From: Bacteroidota bacterium
Lineage (GTDB): Bacteria; Bacteroidota; Bacteroidia; Bacteroidales; B39-G9
Reading direction: 5' to 3'
Assembly: GCA_015222055.1 (NCBI GenBank)
Contig: JADFUR010000060.1
Coordinates: 1-64,000, forward strand
Length of the DNA stretch: 64,000 nt
Under the pieces are notes generated by a model. The model saw nothing but the letters and a program-made list of their open reading frames with translations, ran no database searches and had not been told where the DNA came from. Below are positions 28,058 through 38,887 of the stretch, piece after piece; the first letter of the stretch is position 1; each line of letters opens with the position of its first letter. Both the position numbers and the translations under genes were made by a program.

Positions 28058-28363
28058 ATGAGTCAAAAGATTAGAATAAAATTAAAATCTTACGATCATA
28101 ATTTAGTAGACAAGTCTGCTGAAAAGATTGTTAAAACAGTAAAGAGTACAGGTGCAGTTATTAGTGGACCTATTCCATTACCAACTCACAAAAGAATATT
28201 TACTGTATTAAAGTCACCATTTGTTAATAAAAAAGCAAGAGAACAATTCGAACTATCTTCATATAAAAGATTAGTAGATATATATAGTTCTAATGCAAAA
28301 ACAATTGATGCTTTAATGAAATTAGAACTTCCAAGTGGTGTTGAAGTTGAAATTAAAGTTTGA
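28058..28363 (+). CDS. rpsJ: 30S ribosomal protein uS10
   Basis: 101 residues. Binds the 30S head and, with NusB, takes part in antitermination. Blocks [38 protein letters not shown] and [12 protein letters not shown] are diagnostic. First gene of the S10 block, 15 bp after fusA, so the str and S10 operons are fused here without a visible terminator. Confidence 0.99.
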   Translation: MSQKIRIKLKSYDHNLVDKSAEKIVKTVKSTGAVISGPIPLPTHKRIFTVLKSPFVNKKAREQFELSSYKRLVDIYSSNAKTIDALMKLELPSGVEVEIKV

Positions 28364-28385
28364 TAACCAAAAATAAGCTTTTATA

Positions 28386-29003
28386 ATGGCTGGATTAATA
28401 GGAAAAAAAATCGGAATGACTTCCGTTTTTAGTGCCGAGGGAAAAAATGTTCCATGCACTGTAATTGAAACTGGACCTTGTGTTGTTACACAAGTGAAGA
28501 CCGTAGAACATGACGGTTATGATGCTATCCAATTGGGTTTTGAAGAAAAAAAAGAAAAAAATTCTAACAAACCTTTGATTGGACATTTTAAGAAAGCTAA
28601 TACTACACCCAAAAAGAAATTAGCTGAATTTTCAGGATACAAAATAGATTTAAAAATGGGTGATGTTCTAACTGTTGATTTTTTTAATGACGATACTTGG
28701 TTAGATGTAACTGGTATTTCAAAAGGAAAAGGTTTTCAGGGAGTTGTAAAACGTTACAATTTTAAAGGTGTTAATGATGCAACTCACGGACAACATAATA
28801 GACTACGTGCTCCTGGTTCAATTGGTGCGTCTTCATACCCTTCAAGAGTTTTTAAAGGTATGAGAATGGCTGGTAGAATGGGTGGAGATAAAGTTAAACA
28901 ACTTAGTCTTCGTGTTATTAAAATTATGCCTGAAAGTAATTTATTGTTGGTAAAAGGTTCTGTACCTGGTGCAAATGGTTCATATTTAATTATCGAAAAA
29001 TAA
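28386..29003 (+). CDS. rplC: 50S ribosomal protein uL3
   Basis: 205 residues. Early-assembly 23S rRNA binder near the peptidyl transferase centre. [15 protein letters not shown] start, [36 protein letters not shown] with the Gln/Arg-rich loop. Its TAA overlaps the next ATG (TAATGG), giving coupled translation with rplD. Confidence 0.99.
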   Translation: MAGLIGKKIGMTSVFSAEGKNVPCTVIETGPCVVTQVKTVEHDGYDAIQLGFEEKKEKNSNKPLIGHFKKANTTPKKKLAEFSGYKIDLKMGDVLTVDFFNDDTWLDVTGISKGKGFQGVVKRYNFKGVNDATHGQHNRLRAPGSIGASSYPSRVFKGMRMAGRMGGDKVKQLSLRVIKIMPESNLLLVKGSVPGANGSYLIIEK

Positions 29004-29632
29004 TGGAAGTAGCAGTATATAACATAAAAGGAGAAGATACAGGTAAGAAAATTGAGCTCAAAGATTCTATTTTTGCAGTTGAACCTAATGATCACTCTAT
29101 TTATTTAGACGTGAAACAATTCTTGGCTAATAGGCGTCAAGGTACTCATAAGACTAAAGAAGTATCAGACTTAACGAGAAGCACAAAGAAAATAAAACGT
29201 CAAAAAGGAACTGGAACAGCACGTGCAGGTAGTGCAAAATCTCCTGTTATGATAGGCGGTGCTAGAGCTTTTGGACCTCAACCAAGAGATTATTCTTTTA
29301 AATTAAATAAAAAACTTAAAAAATTAGCAAGAAAGTCTGCACTTTCTTATAAAGCTAAAGATAATAAGATTTTTGTTGTTGAAGATTTTAATTTTGAGGC
29401 TCCTAAAACTAAAGATTTAATATCAGTAACAACTAATTTGAAAATTATTGATAAAAAAATTCTTTTTGTTTTATCAGAAGCAAATAAAAATATATATTTG
29501 TCTTCTCGAAATTTAAAAAACATAAATGTCGTTTTAGCTTCTGATTTGGCAACTTATCAAATTATGAACTCATCAGTTTTATTATTTGTAGAAGGTTCCG
29601 TAAGTGTTATTGAAAAAATATTAGAAAATTAA
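29003..29632 (+). CDS. rplD: 50S ribosomal protein uL4
   Basis: 209 residues. Lines the exit tunnel with an extended loop ([19 protein letters not shown]). In many bacteria it also represses the S10 operon; whether that holds here is not visible. The last ~60 residues match the family's C-terminal helices only loosely. Starts within the rplC stop. Confidence 0.98.
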   Translation: MEVAVYNIKGEDTGKKIELKDSIFAVEPNDHSIYLDVKQFLANRRQGTHKTKEVSDLTRSTKKIKRQKGTGTARAGSAKSPVMIGGARAFGPQPRDYSFKLNKKLKKLARKSALSYKAKDNKIFVVEDFNFEAPKTKDLISVTTNLKIIDKKILFVLSEANKNIYLSSRNLKNINVVLASDLATYQIMNSSVLLFVEGSVSVIEKILEN

Positions 29633-29646
29633 ATAATTCTTGAGAA

Positions 29647-29937
29647 ATGAATATACTTTTGAAGCCAATTATAAGTGAAAAAATGACATCAGAATCAGAA
29701 AAGTATAACAGATACGGATTCGTTGTTAGAAAATTGACAAATAAAATACAAATAAAAAGAGCAATCGAACAAATGTATAATGTTCATGTTTCTTCTATCA
29801 ACACCATGATTTATGGTGGTAAAGCTAAATCGAGATTTACAAAGGCTGGATCCATTACAGGAAAAACCAGTTCTTATAAAAAAGCGATAGTTACACTCAT
29901 TGAAGGAGATAAGATTGATTTTTATAGCAATATTTAA
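29647..29937 (+). CDS. rplW: 50S ribosomal protein uL23
   Basis: 96 residues. Exit-site protein that contacts trigger factor and [43 protein letters not shown] and the basic [13 protein letters not shown] loop. Normal Bacteroidota length. Confidence 0.98.
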   Translation: MNILLKPIISEKMTSESEKYNRYGFVVRKLTNKIQIKRAIEQMYNVHVSSINTMIYGGKAKSRFTKAGSITGKTSSYKKAIVTLIEGDKIDFYSNI

Positions 29938-29942
29938 TTAAG

Positions 29943-30767
29943 ATGGCTGTACGCAAATTAAAACCGGTAACCCCCGGACAAAGACATAAAGTAGCAAGTA
30001 ACTTTGAATATGTTACTAAAACTACCCCTGAGAAATCTTTATTAGCACCAATCAAGAGAAGTGGTGGAAGAAACCAACAGGGTAAAATGACTATGAGATA
30101 TTTAGGTGGTGGTCATAAAAAAAGATACAGAATAATCGATTTTTATAGAAATAAAGATGGAATTTCTGCCACAGTAAAATCTATAGAATATGATCCTAAC
30201 AGGACTGCAAGAATTGCATTAGTTGTATATGCTGATGGTGAAAAAAATTATATTGTAGCTCCAAATGGATTAGAAGTTGGACAAAAAATTATTTCAGGAA
30301 AAGATGCTACTCCTGAAATAGGTAATACTTTGTTCTTATCAGATATTCCCTTAGGTACAATTGTTCATAACATCGAATTAAGACCTGATGGAGGAGCCGT
30401 TATGGCAAGAAGTGCAGGAGCATATGCTCAATTAACTTCTCGTGATGGTAAATATGCAATCTTAAGATTACCCTCTGGAGAAATTCGTATGATTTTGATT
30501 ACTTGTCGAGCTACAATAGGTACGGTTTCTAATTCAGACCATCAATTAGAGAAATCAGGTAAAGCTGGTCGATCAAGATGGTTAGGAAGAAGACCTAGAG
30601 TTAGAGGTGTTGTTATGAATCCTGTTGATCACCCAATGGGTGGTGGAGAAGGTAGAGCTTCTGGTGGTCATCCACGATCAAGAAACGGAATACCTGCTAA
30701 AGGATTTAAAACAAGAGATAAGAAGAAAGCTTCTAATAAATATATTGTTGAAAGAAGAAAGAAATAA
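29943..30767 (+). CDS. rplB: 50S ribosomal protein uL2
   Basis: 274 residues, full length. Essential for subunit joining and peptidyl transfer. [34 protein letters not shown] and the C-terminal loop [20 protein letters not shown], which includes the conserved His near the peptidyl transferase centre. Starts 5 bp after rplW. Confidence 0.99.
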   Translation: MAVRKLKPVTPGQRHKVASNFEYVTKTTPEKSLLAPIKRSGGRNQQGKMTMRYLGGGHKKRYRIIDFYRNKDGISATVKSIEYDPNRTARIALVVYADGEKNYIVAPNGLEVGQKIISGKDATPEIGNTLFLSDIPLGTIVHNIELRPDGGAVMARSAGAYAQLTSRDGKYAILRLPSGEIRMILITCRATIGTVSNSDHQLEKSGKAGRSRWLGRRPRVRGVVMNPVDHPMGGGEGRASGGHPRSRNGIPAKGFKTRDKKKASNKYIVERRKK

Positions 30768-30784
30768 TTTTAATCTAATTTAAA

Positions 30785-31051
30785 ATGAGTCGATCATTAA
30801 AAAAAGGACCATATATTGATTATAAATTGGAGAAAAAAATTCTTCAAATGAACGAATCTGGCAAAAAAACTGTAGTAAAAACGTGGGCACGTAGTTCAAT
30901 GATATCACCTGATTTTGTAGGTGTTACAATCGCTGTCCATAATGGAAATAGATTTATTCCAGTTTACGTAACAGAAAATATGGTTGGTCATAAATTGGGA
31001 GAGTTTTCTCCTACTCGCACCTTTAGAGGGCATGCTGGAAGAAAAAGATAA
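30785..31051 (+). CDS. rpsS: 30S ribosomal protein uS19
   Basis: 88 residues. Head protein near the A-site finger. [52 protein letters not shown]. Between rplB and rplV as in the standard S10 order. Confidence 0.99.
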   Translation: MSRSLKKGPYIDYKLEKKILQMNESGKKTVVKTWARSSMISPDFVGVTIAVHNGNRFIPVYVTENMVGHKLGEFSPTRTFRGHAGRKR

Positions 31052-31075
31052 TATTTACTTTTAGAGTTAAAACAA

Positions 31076-31495
31076 ATGAGTAAAAGAAAAGAAATAACAG
31101 CCCAACAAAAAAAAGAGGAAAGAAAGAATCAATATTTTGCAGTATTAAGAAATTGTCCTACTTCTCCTCGAAAAATGAGATTAGTTATTGATATGATTAG
31201 AGGCGTAGAAGTTAATAAAGCTTTAGATTATTTAAAATATAGTCCGAAAGAAGCTTCTCGCAAAGTTGAAAAACTCCTCTTGTCCGCAATAGCTAACTGG
31301 CAACAAAAAAATGAAGACGCAAGAATTGAAGAAGCTAATTTATATGTAAAAGAAGCTTATGTTGATAGTGCTCGTATATTAAAAAGATTAAGACCTGCAC
31401 CTCAAGGTAGAGCGCATAGAATTAGAAAACGTTCTAATCATGTAACATTATTTTTAGATAGCCGCAGTACTGTTAACGAAACAAAAAAAGAATAA
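31076..31495 (+). CDS. rplV: 50S ribosomal protein uL22
   Basis: 139 residues, longer than E. coli L22 because of a charged N-terminal extension (~20 residues, [16 protein letters not shown]). Core blocks [18 protein letters not shown] and the tunnel-lining loop [20 protein letters not shown] are normal. Sits 4 bp before rpsC. Confidence 0.98.
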   Translation: MSKRKEITAQQKKEERKNQYFAVLRNCPTSPRKMRLVIDMIRGVEVNKALDYLKYSPKEASRKVEKLLLSAIANWQQKNEDARIEEANLYVKEAYVDSARILKRLRPAPQGRAHRIRKRSNHVTLFLDSRSTVNETKKE

Positions 31496-31499
31496 TTAG

Positions 31500-32195
31500 A
31501 TGGGACAGAAATGTAATCCAATAGGTAATAGATTAGGAATCATAAAAGGATGGGATTCTAATTGGTATGGAGGAAACAACTATGCTGACAAAATAGTTGA
31601 AGACGATAAGATTAGAAATTATCTTAATGTAAGACTTGCAAAAGCTAGTGTTTCAAAGATTATTATTGAACGTACTCTGAAACTAATTACGATTACTGTT
31701 AACACTTCACGACCCGGAATTATTATTGGGAAAGGTGGACAAGAAGTTGACAAATTAAAAGAAGAACTTAAAAAGATAACAAAGAAAGAAGTCCAAATAA
31801 ATATCTTTGAAGTAAAACGACCAGAGTTAGATGCATCTCTAGTCGGGAAAAATATTGCCAGACAAATCGAAGGAAAAATATCATACCGACGAGCTACCAA
31901 AATGGCAATAGCTTCTACTATGAGAATGGGTGCAGAAGGTATCAAAGTTCAAATTTCTGGCAGATTGGGTGGAGCTGAAATGGCAAGATCTGAAATGTAT
32001 AAAGAAGGACGTACACCCTTACATACCTTAAGGGCAGATATTGATTATGCACTTGTTGAAGCAAGTACAAAAGTAGGTAAAGTTGGAGTTAAAGTATGGA
32101 TTTGCCGTGGAGAAGTTTATGGTAAACGAGATTTATCTCCAAATATTGGTCAAAAAAATTCTAGACCAGATTTTAAAAAGAAAAGAAGAAAATAG
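31500..32195 (+). CDS. rpsC: 30S ribosomal protein uS3
   Basis: 231 residues. mRNA-entry helicase site of the 30S subunit. [20 protein letters not shown], the KH-domain GXXG loop in [17 protein letters not shown], and [21 protein letters not shown]-terminus basic (KKKRRK). Confidence 0.99.
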   Translation: MGQKCNPIGNRLGIIKGWDSNWYGGNNYADKIVEDDKIRNYLNVRLAKASVSKIIIERTLKLITITVNTSRPGIIIGKGGQEVDKLKEELKKITKKEVQINIFEVKRPELDASLVGKNIARQIEGKISYRRATKMAIASTMRMGAEGIKVQISGRLGGAEMARSEMYKEGRTPLHTLRADIDYALVEASTKVGKVGVKVWICRGEVYGKRDLSPNIGQKNSRPDFKKKRRK

Positions 32196-32213
32196 CTTTT
32201 AATATTTGCAAAT

Positions 32214-32642
32214 ATGTTACAACCAAAGAAAACAAAATTCAGAAAGCAACAAAAAGGCAGAATGAAGGGTAATGCCCAAAGAGGGAATCAATTAGCTTTC
32301 GGCTCTTTTGGAATTAAGACTTTAGAAGAATGTTGGTTAACTGGTCGCCAAATTGAAGCTGCCAGGGTTGCTGTTACAAGGCGTATGGAAAGACGTGGTC
32401 AAATTTGGATTAGAGTTTTTCCTGATAAACCAATAACAAAGAAACCTGCTGAAGTTAGAATGGGTAAAGGTAAGGGTGCGCCAGAAGCATTCGTTGCACC
32501 AATTACACCCGGCAGAATGATTCTAGAAGCCGAAGGAGTTTCTTATGAAATTGCTAAAGAAGCTTTAAGATTAGCTGCTCAAAAATTACCGGTAAAAACG
32601 AAATTTGTTGTTAGAAGAGATTTTGTTGAAACATCAATTTAA
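32214..32642 (+). CDS. rplP: 50S ribosomal protein uL16
   Basis: 142 residues. Helps place the A-site t[42 protein letters not shown], the [20 protein letters not shown] block and [18 protein letters not shown]. The Arg targeted by 2-oxoglutarate-dependent hydroxylases in some bacteria lies in the [10 protein letters not shown] segment. Confidence 0.99.
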   Translation: MLQPKKTKFRKQQKGRMKGNAQRGNQLAFGSFGIKTLEECWLTGRQIEAARVAVTRRMERRGQIWIRVFPDKPITKKPAEVRMGKGKGAPEAFVAPITPGRMILEAEGVSYEIAKEALRLAAQKLPVKTKFVVRRDFVETSI

Positions 32643-32647
32643 TTATA

Positions 32648-32854
32648 ATGAAAACTTCAGAAATTAAACAATTAACAACTTCGGAAATTATTGAAAGAAT
32701 TGATGATGGACAATTAATGTTAGTTCGTCAGAGATTAAATCATGCGATTTCGCCATTAGATAATCCACATCAGATTGTACAATCTCGTAGAGATTTAGCT
32801 AGATTAAAAACTGAGTTGAGATTTAGAAAAATAAATGTGAATAAAGACAAATAA
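32648..32854 (+). CDS. rpmC: 50S ribosomal protein uL29
   Basis: 68 residues. Small two-helix protein near the exit tunnel. [20 protein letters not shown] start and [21 protein letters not shown]-terminal helix. Slightly longer than E. coli L29. Confidence 0.97.
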   Translation: MKTSEIKQLTTSEIIERIDDGQLMLVRQRLNHAISPLDNPHQIVQSRRDLARLKTELRFRKINVNKDK

Positions 32855-32862
32855 TTTTGGCA

Positions 32863-33120
32863 ATGGAAAAACGTAATCTGAGAAAAGAACGAACAGGAGT
32901 TGTTGTCAGTAATAAAATGGAAAAATCCATAGTTGTTGCTGTAAAAAGAAGAGAAAGACACCCAATATACGGTAAATTCATTAATAAAACTACAAAGTTA
33001 GTTGCTCACGATGAAAAAGACACATGTAATATTGGAGATACTGTTAAAATAATGGAAACACGTCCATTAAGTAAATCTAAGAATTGGAGATTAGTAGAAA
33101 TTATTGAAAGAGTTAAATAA
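32863..33120 (+). CDS. rpsQ: 30S ribosomal protein uS17
   Basis: 85 residues from the ATG at 32863. A TTG two codons earlier is also in frame, but [17 protein letters not shown] is the usual start. OB-fold rRNA binder; blocks [20 protein letters not shown] and THKL-like [19 protein letters not shown]. Follows rpmC by 8 bp. Confidence 0.97.
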   Translation: MEKRNLRKERTGVVVSNKMEKSIVVAVKRRERHPIYGKFINKTTKLVAHDEKDTCNIGDTVKIMETRPLSKSKNWRLVEIIERVK

Positions 33121-33122
33121 TC

Positions 33123-33488
33123 ATGATACAAACAGAAAGCAGGTTATTAGTTGCAGATAACAGTGGAGCAAAAGAAGTCCTTTGTATTAATGTTCTTGGA
33201 GGCAGTGGTAGACGTTACGCAAGTGTAGGTGATAATATAGTTGTAACTATAAAAAGTGCTGTTCCTTCAAGTGAAGTTAAAAAAGGTACTGTTTCTAAAG
33301 CAGTTGTAGTTCGCACAAGAAAAGAATATAGAAGAGCAGATGGTTCTTATATTAGATTCGATGATAATGCTGTTGTCTTATTAAATGCAACAGGCGAATT
33401 AAGAGGTACACGTATTTTTGGACCTGTAGGGAGAGAATTGCGCGAAAACTATATGAAAATTATATCATTAGCACCCGAAGTGTTATAA
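33123..33488 (+). CDS. rplN: 50S ribosomal protein uL14
   Basis: 121 residues. Intersubunit bridge protein and docking site of Rsf[59 protein letters not shown]. Starts 2 bp after the rpsQ stop. Confidence 0.99.
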   Translation: MIQTESRLLVADNSGAKEVLCINVLGGSGRRYASVGDNIVVTIKSAVPSSEVKKGTVSKAVVVRTRKEYRRADGSYIRFDDNAVVLLNATGELRGTRIFGPVGRELRENYMKIISLAPEVL

Positions 33489-33506
33489 ATTTGTAAATTG
33501 TTAATT

Positions 33507-33830
33507 ATGCAAAAGAAATTACACATAAGAAAAGGAGATACGGTTATTGTTATAGCTGGTGAGTATAAAGGACAAAAAGGCAAAGTTCTTCAAGTTTTTA
33601 TAGATAAGCATCGTGCTATAGTAGAGGGTGTTAATATGGTATCAAAACATACTAAACCAAATGCTACAAGTCCTGAAGGTGGTATTATTAAAAAAGAAGC
33701 TGCAATTCATGTTTCTAATTTATTAAATATTGATGCTTCAACAGGAAAACAAACACGTATTGGAAGAAAATTAAATAGTAAAAATAAATTAGTACGTTAT
33801 TCAAAAAAATCAGGGGAGGAGATTAAATAA
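33507..33830 (+). CDS. rplX: 50S ribosomal protein uL24
   Basis: 107 residues from ATG 33507 (a TTG at 33498 is in frame but adds MLI, unlike the family). Assembly initiator; KOW motif [20 protein letters not shown] near the start and [20 protein letters not shown]. Its last codons contain GGGGAGGAG (33813-33821), a strong Shine-Dalgarno match for rplE, and its stop overlaps the rplE ATG. Confidence 0.97.
   Translation: MQKKLHIRKGDTVIVIAGEYKGQKGKVLQVFIDKHRAIVEGVNMVSKHTKPNATSPEGGIIKKEAAIHVSNLLNIDASTGKQTRIGRKLNSKNKLVRYSKKSGEEIK
33813..33821 (+). promoter_or_regulatory. Shine-Dalgarno-like site for rplE
   Basis: GGGGAGGAG ends 8 bases before the rplE ATG, an ideal spacing. Nearly every other gene of the superoperon lacks such a site, as expected in Bacteroidota. 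It also encodes Gly-Glu-Glu of uL24, so coincidence is possible. Confidence 0.4.
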
Positions 33831-34378
33831 TGAAGTATACTCCAGAACTACGCACAAAATATTCAGCGGAGATAGTTCCTGCATTAATGAAAGAATTTGC
33901 ATATAAAAATGTGATGCAAGTTCCTAAATTAGAAAAAATAGTTATTAACCAAGGTGTAGGAAAAGCTATTGCAGATAAAAAACTTATGGATGTTGCAAGT
34001 ACAGAAATGACAACTATTACAGGTCAAAAGGCTGTACAGACTTTATCAAAAAAGGATATTTCTAACTTCAAACTTAGAAAAAAGATGCCTATTGGTGTAA
34101 TGGTTACATTGCGACGTGATAGAATGTATGAATTCTTAGAAAAACTTATTAGAGTTGCTTTACCTAGGATTAGAGATTTTCATGGTATTAACTCAAAGTT
34201 AGATGGAAGAGGAAATTATACTTTTGGCATAACTGAACAAATTATTTTTCCAGAAATTGAAGTTGATAAAATTAGTTCAATTTTAGGAATGAATATTACT
34301 TTTGTTACTTCGGCTAACACAGATGAAGAAGGTTATGCTTTATTAAGAGAATTTGGAATACCTTTTAAAAAGAATTAA
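33830..34378 (+). CDS. rplE: 50S ribosomal protein uL5
   Basis: 182 residues. Binds 5S rRNA and contacts the P-site t[63 protein letters not shown]. The start ATG overlaps the rplX TAA (TAATG), and a purine-rich site precedes it. Confidence 0.99.
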   Translation: MKYTPELRTKYSAEIVPALMKEFAYKNVMQVPKLEKIVINQGVGKAIADKKLMDVASTEMTTITGQKAVQTLSKKDISNFKLRKKMPIGVMVTLRRDRMYEFLEKLIRVALPRIRDFHGINSKLDGRGNYTFGITEQIIFPEIEVDKISSILGMNITFVTSANTDEEGYALLREFGIPFKKN

Positions 34379-34381
34379 GAT

Positions 34382-34651
34382 ATGGCTAAAGAATCAATGA
34401 AAGCTCGCGAAGTAAAGCGTCAGAAATTAGTAAATAAATATGCTGAAAAAAGAGCTAAATTAAAAGCAGAAGGTGATTATGTTGGGTTGAGTAAATTACC
34501 CAAAAATGCATCTCCTGTCCGCCTTCATAATAGATGTAAATTAACAGGTAGACCAAAAGGTTATTTAAGACAATTTGGAATTAGTCGAATTACTTTTAGA
34601 GAAATGGCTCTTAAAGGACTAATCCCGGGAGTTAAAAAAGCTAGTTGGTAA
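34382..34651 (+). CDS. rpsN: 30S ribosomal protein uS14 (zinc-less type)
   Basis: 89 residues. [20 protein letters not shown] and [20 protein letters not shown] are diagnostic. Only one Cys is present, so the CxxC zinc site of the C+ form is absent; this is the longer C- paralogue and needs no zinc. Confidence 0.98.
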   Translation: MAKESMKAREVKRQKLVNKYAEKRAKLKAEGDYVGLSKLPKNASPVRLHNRCKLTGRPKGYLRQFGISRITFREMALKGLIPGVKKASW

Positions 34652-34669
34652 TTTAAATAAAAAAGAAAA

Positions 34670-35065
34670 ATGACTGATCCGATAGCAGATTTGCTAACAA
34701 GAGTTAGAAATGCACAACTTGCAAGACACAAAGTGGTAGAAATACCAGCTTCAAATATTAAAAAAGGGATAACTAAGATTCTTCATGATAAAGGATATAT
34801 CCTAAATTATAAATTTGAAGAAAATGATGTCCAAGGAACAATTAAAATTGCTCTAAAATATAATCCTGACACTAAACAACCGGTGATAAAAAAATTACAG
34901 AGAATTAGTAGACCGGGTTTGAGAAAGTATGTTGGCTTTAACGATTTACCAAGAGTTTTAAATGGCTTAGGTATCGCAGTAATATCAACTTCTAAAGGAG
35001 TTATTTCTGATAAAGAAGCTAGAGCTCAGCATATTGGAGGAGAAGTTTTATGTTTCGTATACTAA
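34670..35065 (+). CDS. rpsH: 30S ribosomal protein uS8
   Basis: 131 residues. Binds 16S helix 21 and is a known spc-operon regulator in E. coli. DPIADLLTRVRNAQLARHKV, RPGLRKYVGFNDLPRVLNGL, GIAVISTSKGVISDKEAR, HIGGEVLCFVY end. Confidence 0.99.
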   Translation: MTDPIADLLTRVRNAQLARHKVVEIPASNIKKGITKILHDKGYILNYKFEENDVQGTIKIALKYNPDTKQPVIKKLQRISRPGLRKYVGFNDLPRVLNGLGIAVISTSKGVISDKEARAQHIGGEVLCFVY

Positions 35066-35080
35066 AAGAAAGTTTATAGA

Positions 35081-35635
35081 ATGTCACGAATTGGAAAGTT
35101 GCCCATAGTTATTCCCGAAGGAGTTACTGTAACAATTAAAGATAATTTAGTTGTTGTAAAAGGACCTTTAGGTGAATTAGAACAAAAGGTAGATAATGAT
35201 ATTAATGTCAGTGTAAAAGATAATAATGTCGTACTTACAAGACCATCAGACCAGAAAAGACATAGAGCTTTACATGGTTTATATAGATCTTTAATTAACA
35301 ACATGGTTTATGGTGTGTCAAAAGGATATAAGATTGAACAAGAACTTGTAGGAGTTGGTTATAAAGCAGAATGTAGAGGCCAAATATTAGAGTTAAATTT
35401 AGGATATTCTCATAATATTTTATTTGAGTTACCTCCTGAAGTTAAAGTTCAAGTTCGAGCAGAACGTAGAAGTAATACTGTTATTCAATTAGAAAGTGTT
35501 GATAAACAGTTGATTGGACATGTCGCTGCTAAAATTAGATCATTTAGAAAACCAGAACCTTATAAAGGCAAAGGTATTAAATTTGTAGGTGAACAATTAC
35601 GCAGAAAAGCAGGGAAAGCTGCAGCTAGTGTATAA
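35081..35635 (+). CDS. rplF: 50S ribosomal protein uL6
   Basis: 184 residues. Two-domain protein by the factor-binding site. MSRIGKLPIVIPEGVTVTI, HRALHGLYRSLINNMVYGVS, and the C-terminal KPEPYKGKGIKFVGEQLRRK. Confidence 0.99.
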   Translation: MSRIGKLPIVIPEGVTVTIKDNLVVVKGPLGELEQKVDNDINVSVKDNNVVLTRPSDQKRHRALHGLYRSLINNMVYGVSKGYKIEQELVGVGYKAECRGQILELNLGYSHNILFELPPEVKVQVRAERRSNTVIQLESVDKQLIGHVAAKIRSFRKPEPYKGKGIKFVGEQLRRKAGKAAASV

Positions 35636-35651
35636 TTAAAATTATATTATT

Positions 35652-36011
35652 ATGTCTTTATCTAAACAACAGAGAAGAATAAGAATTAAATATCGTGTCC
35701 GTAAACATGTTAGCGGTTCTACTGAAGAACCAAGATTGACTGTTTTCAGAAGTAATAAAGGTATTTATGCTCAATTAATTGATGATATTTCTGAAACTAC
35801 TTTAGTTTCAGCTTCATCTCTTAATAAAGAAATTGCAGAAAAGAAAAATATTACCAAGATAGAACAAGCTAGTTTAGTAGGTAAATTAGTTGCTGAAAAA
35901 GCTTTAGAAAAAGGTATTACGAAAGTAGTATTCGATAGAAATGGATATTTATATCATGGTAGAATTAAAGCTTTAGCTGAAGAAGCAAGAAAAGCTGGAC
36001 TTAAAATTTAA
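35652..36011 (+). CDS. rplR: 50S ribosomal protein uL18
   Basis: 119 residues. 5S rRNA binder with basic N-terminus ([20 protein letters not shown]) and the core [18 protein letters not shown] and [20 protein letters not shown]. Confidence 0.99.
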   Translation: MSLSKQQRRIRIKYRVRKHVSGSTEEPRLTVFRSNKGIYAQLIDDISETTLVSASSLNKEIAEKKNITKIEQASLVGKLVAEKALEKGITKVVFDRNGYLYHGRIKALAEEARKAGLKI

Positions 36012-36017
36012 ATTATT

Positions 36018-36530
36018 ATGTCAAGTATTAGAAATATAAAAACTACAGATTTAGATTTAAAAGATAGATTAGTTGGAATAAACCGAGTAACTAAGGTTAC
36101 AAAAGGTGGACGAACTTTTAGTTTTTCAGCTATTGTTGTAGTAGGTAATGAAAATGGTGTAGTAGGTTATGGCTTAGGTAAAGCAGGTGAAGTAACAACT
36201 GCGATTTCTAAAGGTGTTGAAGAAGCTAAGAAAAATTTAGTTAAAATACCTATTCATAAAGGAACAATACCTCATGAACAAACTGCTAGATTTGGTGGAG
36301 CTCAAGTTCTTTTAAAACCAGCTTCTGCTGGAACAGGAGTTAAAGCAGGTGGTGCTATGAGAGCAGTACTTGAAAGCGTTGGTGTAACAGATGTCCTTGC
36401 AAAATCAAAGGGATCTTCTAATAATCACAATGTTGTGAAAGCTACAATTGCAGCTTTGTTACAATTAAGAGATGCTAATGCTATTGCTTTCGAAAGAGGC
36501 ATTGATCTCAATAAAGTTTTTAATGGTTAG
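36018..36530 (+). CDS. rpsE: 30S ribosomal protein uS5
   Basis: 170 residues. Accuracy protein at the mRNA entry. [20 protein letters not shown] (spectinomycin loop), [39 protein letters not shown]. Starts 6 bp after rplR. Confidence 0.99.
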   Translation: MSSIRNIKTTDLDLKDRLVGINRVTKVTKGGRTFSFSAIVVVGNENGVVGYGLGKAGEVTTAISKGVEEAKKNLVKIPIHKGTIPHEQTARFGGAQVLLKPASAGTGVKAGGAMRAVLESVGVTDVLAKSKGSSNNHNVVKATIAALLQLRDANAIAFERGIDLNKVFNG

Positions 36531-36545
36531 AAAAATATCAGAGAA

Positions 36546-36725
36546 ATGACTAAATTGAAAATTATACAAACTAAAAGCAAAATTGGTAGTACTGAAAGAC
36601 AAAAAAGGACTTTAAGAGCTCTTGGATTTAGAAAATTAAATTCACCTGTTGAAATTGAAGCTACTCCACAAGTTTTAGGAATGATTAATAAAGTTAAACA
36701 TTTAATTTCTGTTGTAGAAATTTAA
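36546..36725 (+). CDS. rpmD: 50S ribosomal protein uL30
   Basis: 59 residues, ATG at 36546, TAA at 36723-36725. The product MTKLKIIQTKSKIGSTERQK continues with RTLRALGFRKLN and ends KHLISVVEI. This is the complete uL30 fold, in its usual slot between rpsE and rplO. Confidence 0.96.
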   Translation: MTKLKIIQTKSKIGSTERQKRTLRALGFRKLNSPVEIEATPQVLGMINKVKHLISVVEI

Positions 36726-36745
36726 ATATAAAATTATTTTTAATT

Positions 36746-37192
36746 ATGGATTTAAGTAATTTAAAACCGGCAAAAGGATCAATAAAAAAAGGAAAACGAT
36801 TAGGTCGAGGTCAAGGTTCTACTAATGGAGGTACAGCTGCAAGAGGTATGAACGGTGCAAAGTCGAGATCTGGTTATTCTAAGAAGATTGGTTTTGAAGG
36901 TGGTCAAATGCCTTTACAAAGAACAGTGCCTAAATTTGGTTTTAAAAATATTAATAGAAAAGAATTTAAAGCTGTTAATATTGAGAAATTACAAATAATA
37001 GCTGAAAAATATCAACTAACAAATATTGACAAAGAAGTATTACATAAATATGGTTTAGCTTCAAGAAATGATTTAGTAAAGATATTAGGGAATGGTACTT
37101 TAACTGCAAAATTAGAAGTAAAAGCAAATGCTTTTTCTAAAACAGCTAAAGAGGCTATTGAAGTTGTAGGTGGAAAAACTGAAGTTATTTAA
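36746..37192 (+). CDS. rplO: 50S ribosomal protein uL15
   Basis: 148 residues. Late-assembly protein with a long Gly/Arg-rich N-terminal extension: MDLSNLKPAKGSIKKGKRLG, RGQGSTNGGTAARGMNGAKS, FEGGQMPLQRTVPKFGFKN. Confidence 0.99.
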   Translation: MDLSNLKPAKGSIKKGKRLGRGQGSTNGGTAARGMNGAKSRSGYSKKIGFEGGQMPLQRTVPKFGFKNINRKEFKAVNIEKLQIIAEKYQLTNIDKEVLHKYGLASRNDLVKILGNGTLTAKLEVKANAFSKTAKEAIEVVGGKTEVI

Positions 37193-37277
37193 GAAGTTTT
37201 TGTTTCTTTGCATTAAAAGTAAATAGTTTCTAATTTTTTTGATTAGAAATATAAAATAGATTAAAAATATTATACCC

Positions 37278-38618
37278 GTGAAAAAATTTATTGAAACAAT
37301 CCAAAATATATGGAAGATTGAAGATTTAAGAAAAAGAATCTTAACAACACTTGTCTTACTATTAGTATATAGACTTGGTACTCGAGTTGTTTTGCCTGGT
37401 ATAGATCCATCACAACTTGATGCTTTACGTCAACAAACTTCTGGTGGCGTTATGGGTTTGTTAGATATGTTTTCGGGTGGAGCTTTTTCTAATGCTTCAA
37501 TATTTGCATTAGGTATTATGCCTTATATTTCAGCATCTATCGTTATACAATTACTTGGTATGGCTATTCCTTACTTTCAAAGACTTCAACGTGAAGGCGA
37601 AAGTGGTAGAAGAAAAATTAATCAAATTACTCGTTATCTAACGCTAATAATATTAATTTTTCAAGCTCCAAGTTATTTAGCAAATTTACATAATCAATTG
37701 CCTGCATCAGCTTTTATTACTAACGGAACTTTCTTTACAATTTCGTCAGTAATTATTTTAGCAACAGGAACAATGTTTGTTATGTGGTTAGGTGAAAGAA
37801 TAACTGATAAAGGAGTAGGTAATGGAATATCAATAATTATTATGATTGGTATTATTGCAAGATTACCCTTTGCATTTGTTGCGGAATTTTTCTCAAGAGT
37901 TGAAGAAGCAGGAGGTGGATTAGTAATCTTTTTAGTTGAAATAATTTTCCTTGCGATTGTTGTTTTAATAACAATACTTTTGGTACAAGGAACAAGAAAA
38001 ATTCCTGTTCAATATGCAAAACGTATTGTTGGTAATAAACAATATGGTGGTGTACGTCAATACATACCACTTAAAGTTAATGCAGCTGGTGTTATGCCAA
38101 TAATTTTTGCTCAAGCTATTATGTTTGTGCCTGTAGTTGTAGTTGGGTTTGCCGATTCTGAATCCCTAAGCGGGTTCGCAGCAGCCTTTTCTGATTACAC
38201 AGGATTTTGGTATAATTTTACATTTGCTGTGTTAGTAATCTTATTTACATATTTCTATACTGCAATAACGATTAATCCAACACAAATGGCAGAGGATATG
38301 AAAAAGAATGGTGGTTTTATTCCAGGGGTTAAACCGGGAAGAAAAACAATTGATTTTTTAGATGACATTATGTCTAAAATAACTTTACCAGGATCCTTTT
38401 TCTTAGCTTTGATAGCAATTTTACCTGCATTTGCAATGATATTCGGTGTAAATAATCAGTTTGCACATTTTTATGGAGGAACATCTTTACTTATTCTAGT
38501 AGGAGTTGTACTTGATACTTTACAGCAAATTGAAAGTCATTTATTAATGCGTCATTATGATGGATTAATGAAATCAGGAAGAATATCAGGAAAAAGCAAG
38601 TCTGTTTCTGGTATGTAA
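37278..38618 (+). CDS. secY: Protein translocase subunit SecY
   Basis: 446 residues with a GTG start (37278); no ATG fits the family N-terminus (KKFIETIQNIWKIEDLRKRI). Ten membrane segments. Plug and pore blocks: GGVMGLLDMFSGGAFSNASI, GIMPYISASIVIQLLGM, the QREGESGRRKINQITRYLT loop and the RIVGNKQYGG-Q-x-x-x-PLKVNAAGVMP block. Central channel of the Sec pathway in the inner membrane. Neither adk nor map follows. Confidence 0.98.
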   Translation: MKKFIETIQNIWKIEDLRKRILTTLVLLLVYRLGTRVVLPGIDPSQLDALRQQTSGGVMGLLDMFSGGAFSNASIFALGIMPYISASIVIQLLGMAIPYFQRLQREGESGRRKINQITRYLTLIILIFQAPSYLANLHNQLPASAFITNGTFFTISSVIILATGTMFVMWLGERITDKGVGNGISIIIMIGIIARLPFAFVAEFFSRVEEAGGGLVIFLVEIIFLAIVVLITILLVQGTRKIPVQYAKRIVGNKQYGGVRQYIPLKVNAAGVMPIIFAQAIMFVPVVVVGFADSESLSGFAAAFSDYTGFWYNFTFAVLVILFTYFYTAITINPTQMAEDMKKNGGFIPGVKPGRKTIDFLDDIMSKITLPGSFFLALIAILPAFAMIFGVNNQFAHFYGGTSLLILVGVVLDTLQQIESHLLMRHYDGLMKSGRISGKSKSVSGM

Positions 38619-38649
38619 AAAATAAATTGTAATTAAATTATAAAACAAT

Positions 38650-38871
38650 ATGGCGAAACAGCCCTCAATTGAACAAGACGGTACTATAGTTGAAGCATTG
38701 TCTAATGCAATGTTTAGAGTAGAATTAGAAAATGGTCATGTTATTATTGCTCATATTTCCGGAAAGATGAGAATGCATTACATTAAAATTTTACCTGGAG
38801 ATAAAGTGAAAGTTGAGATGTCTCCATATGATTTAACAAAAGGACGTATCACATTTAGATATAAAAAATAA
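38650..38871 (+). CDS. infA: Translation initiation factor IF-1
   Basis: 73 residues. OB-fold factor binding the 30S A site: [58 protein letters not shown]. Directly after secY; the methionine aminopeptidase gene often found between them in Bacteroidota is absent. Confidence 0.98.
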   Translation: MAKQPSIEQDGTIVEALSNAMFRVELENGHVIIAHISGKMRMHYIKILPGDKVKVEMSPYDLTKGRITFRYKK

Positions 38872-38887
38872 ATAAAATTATAGAAAA

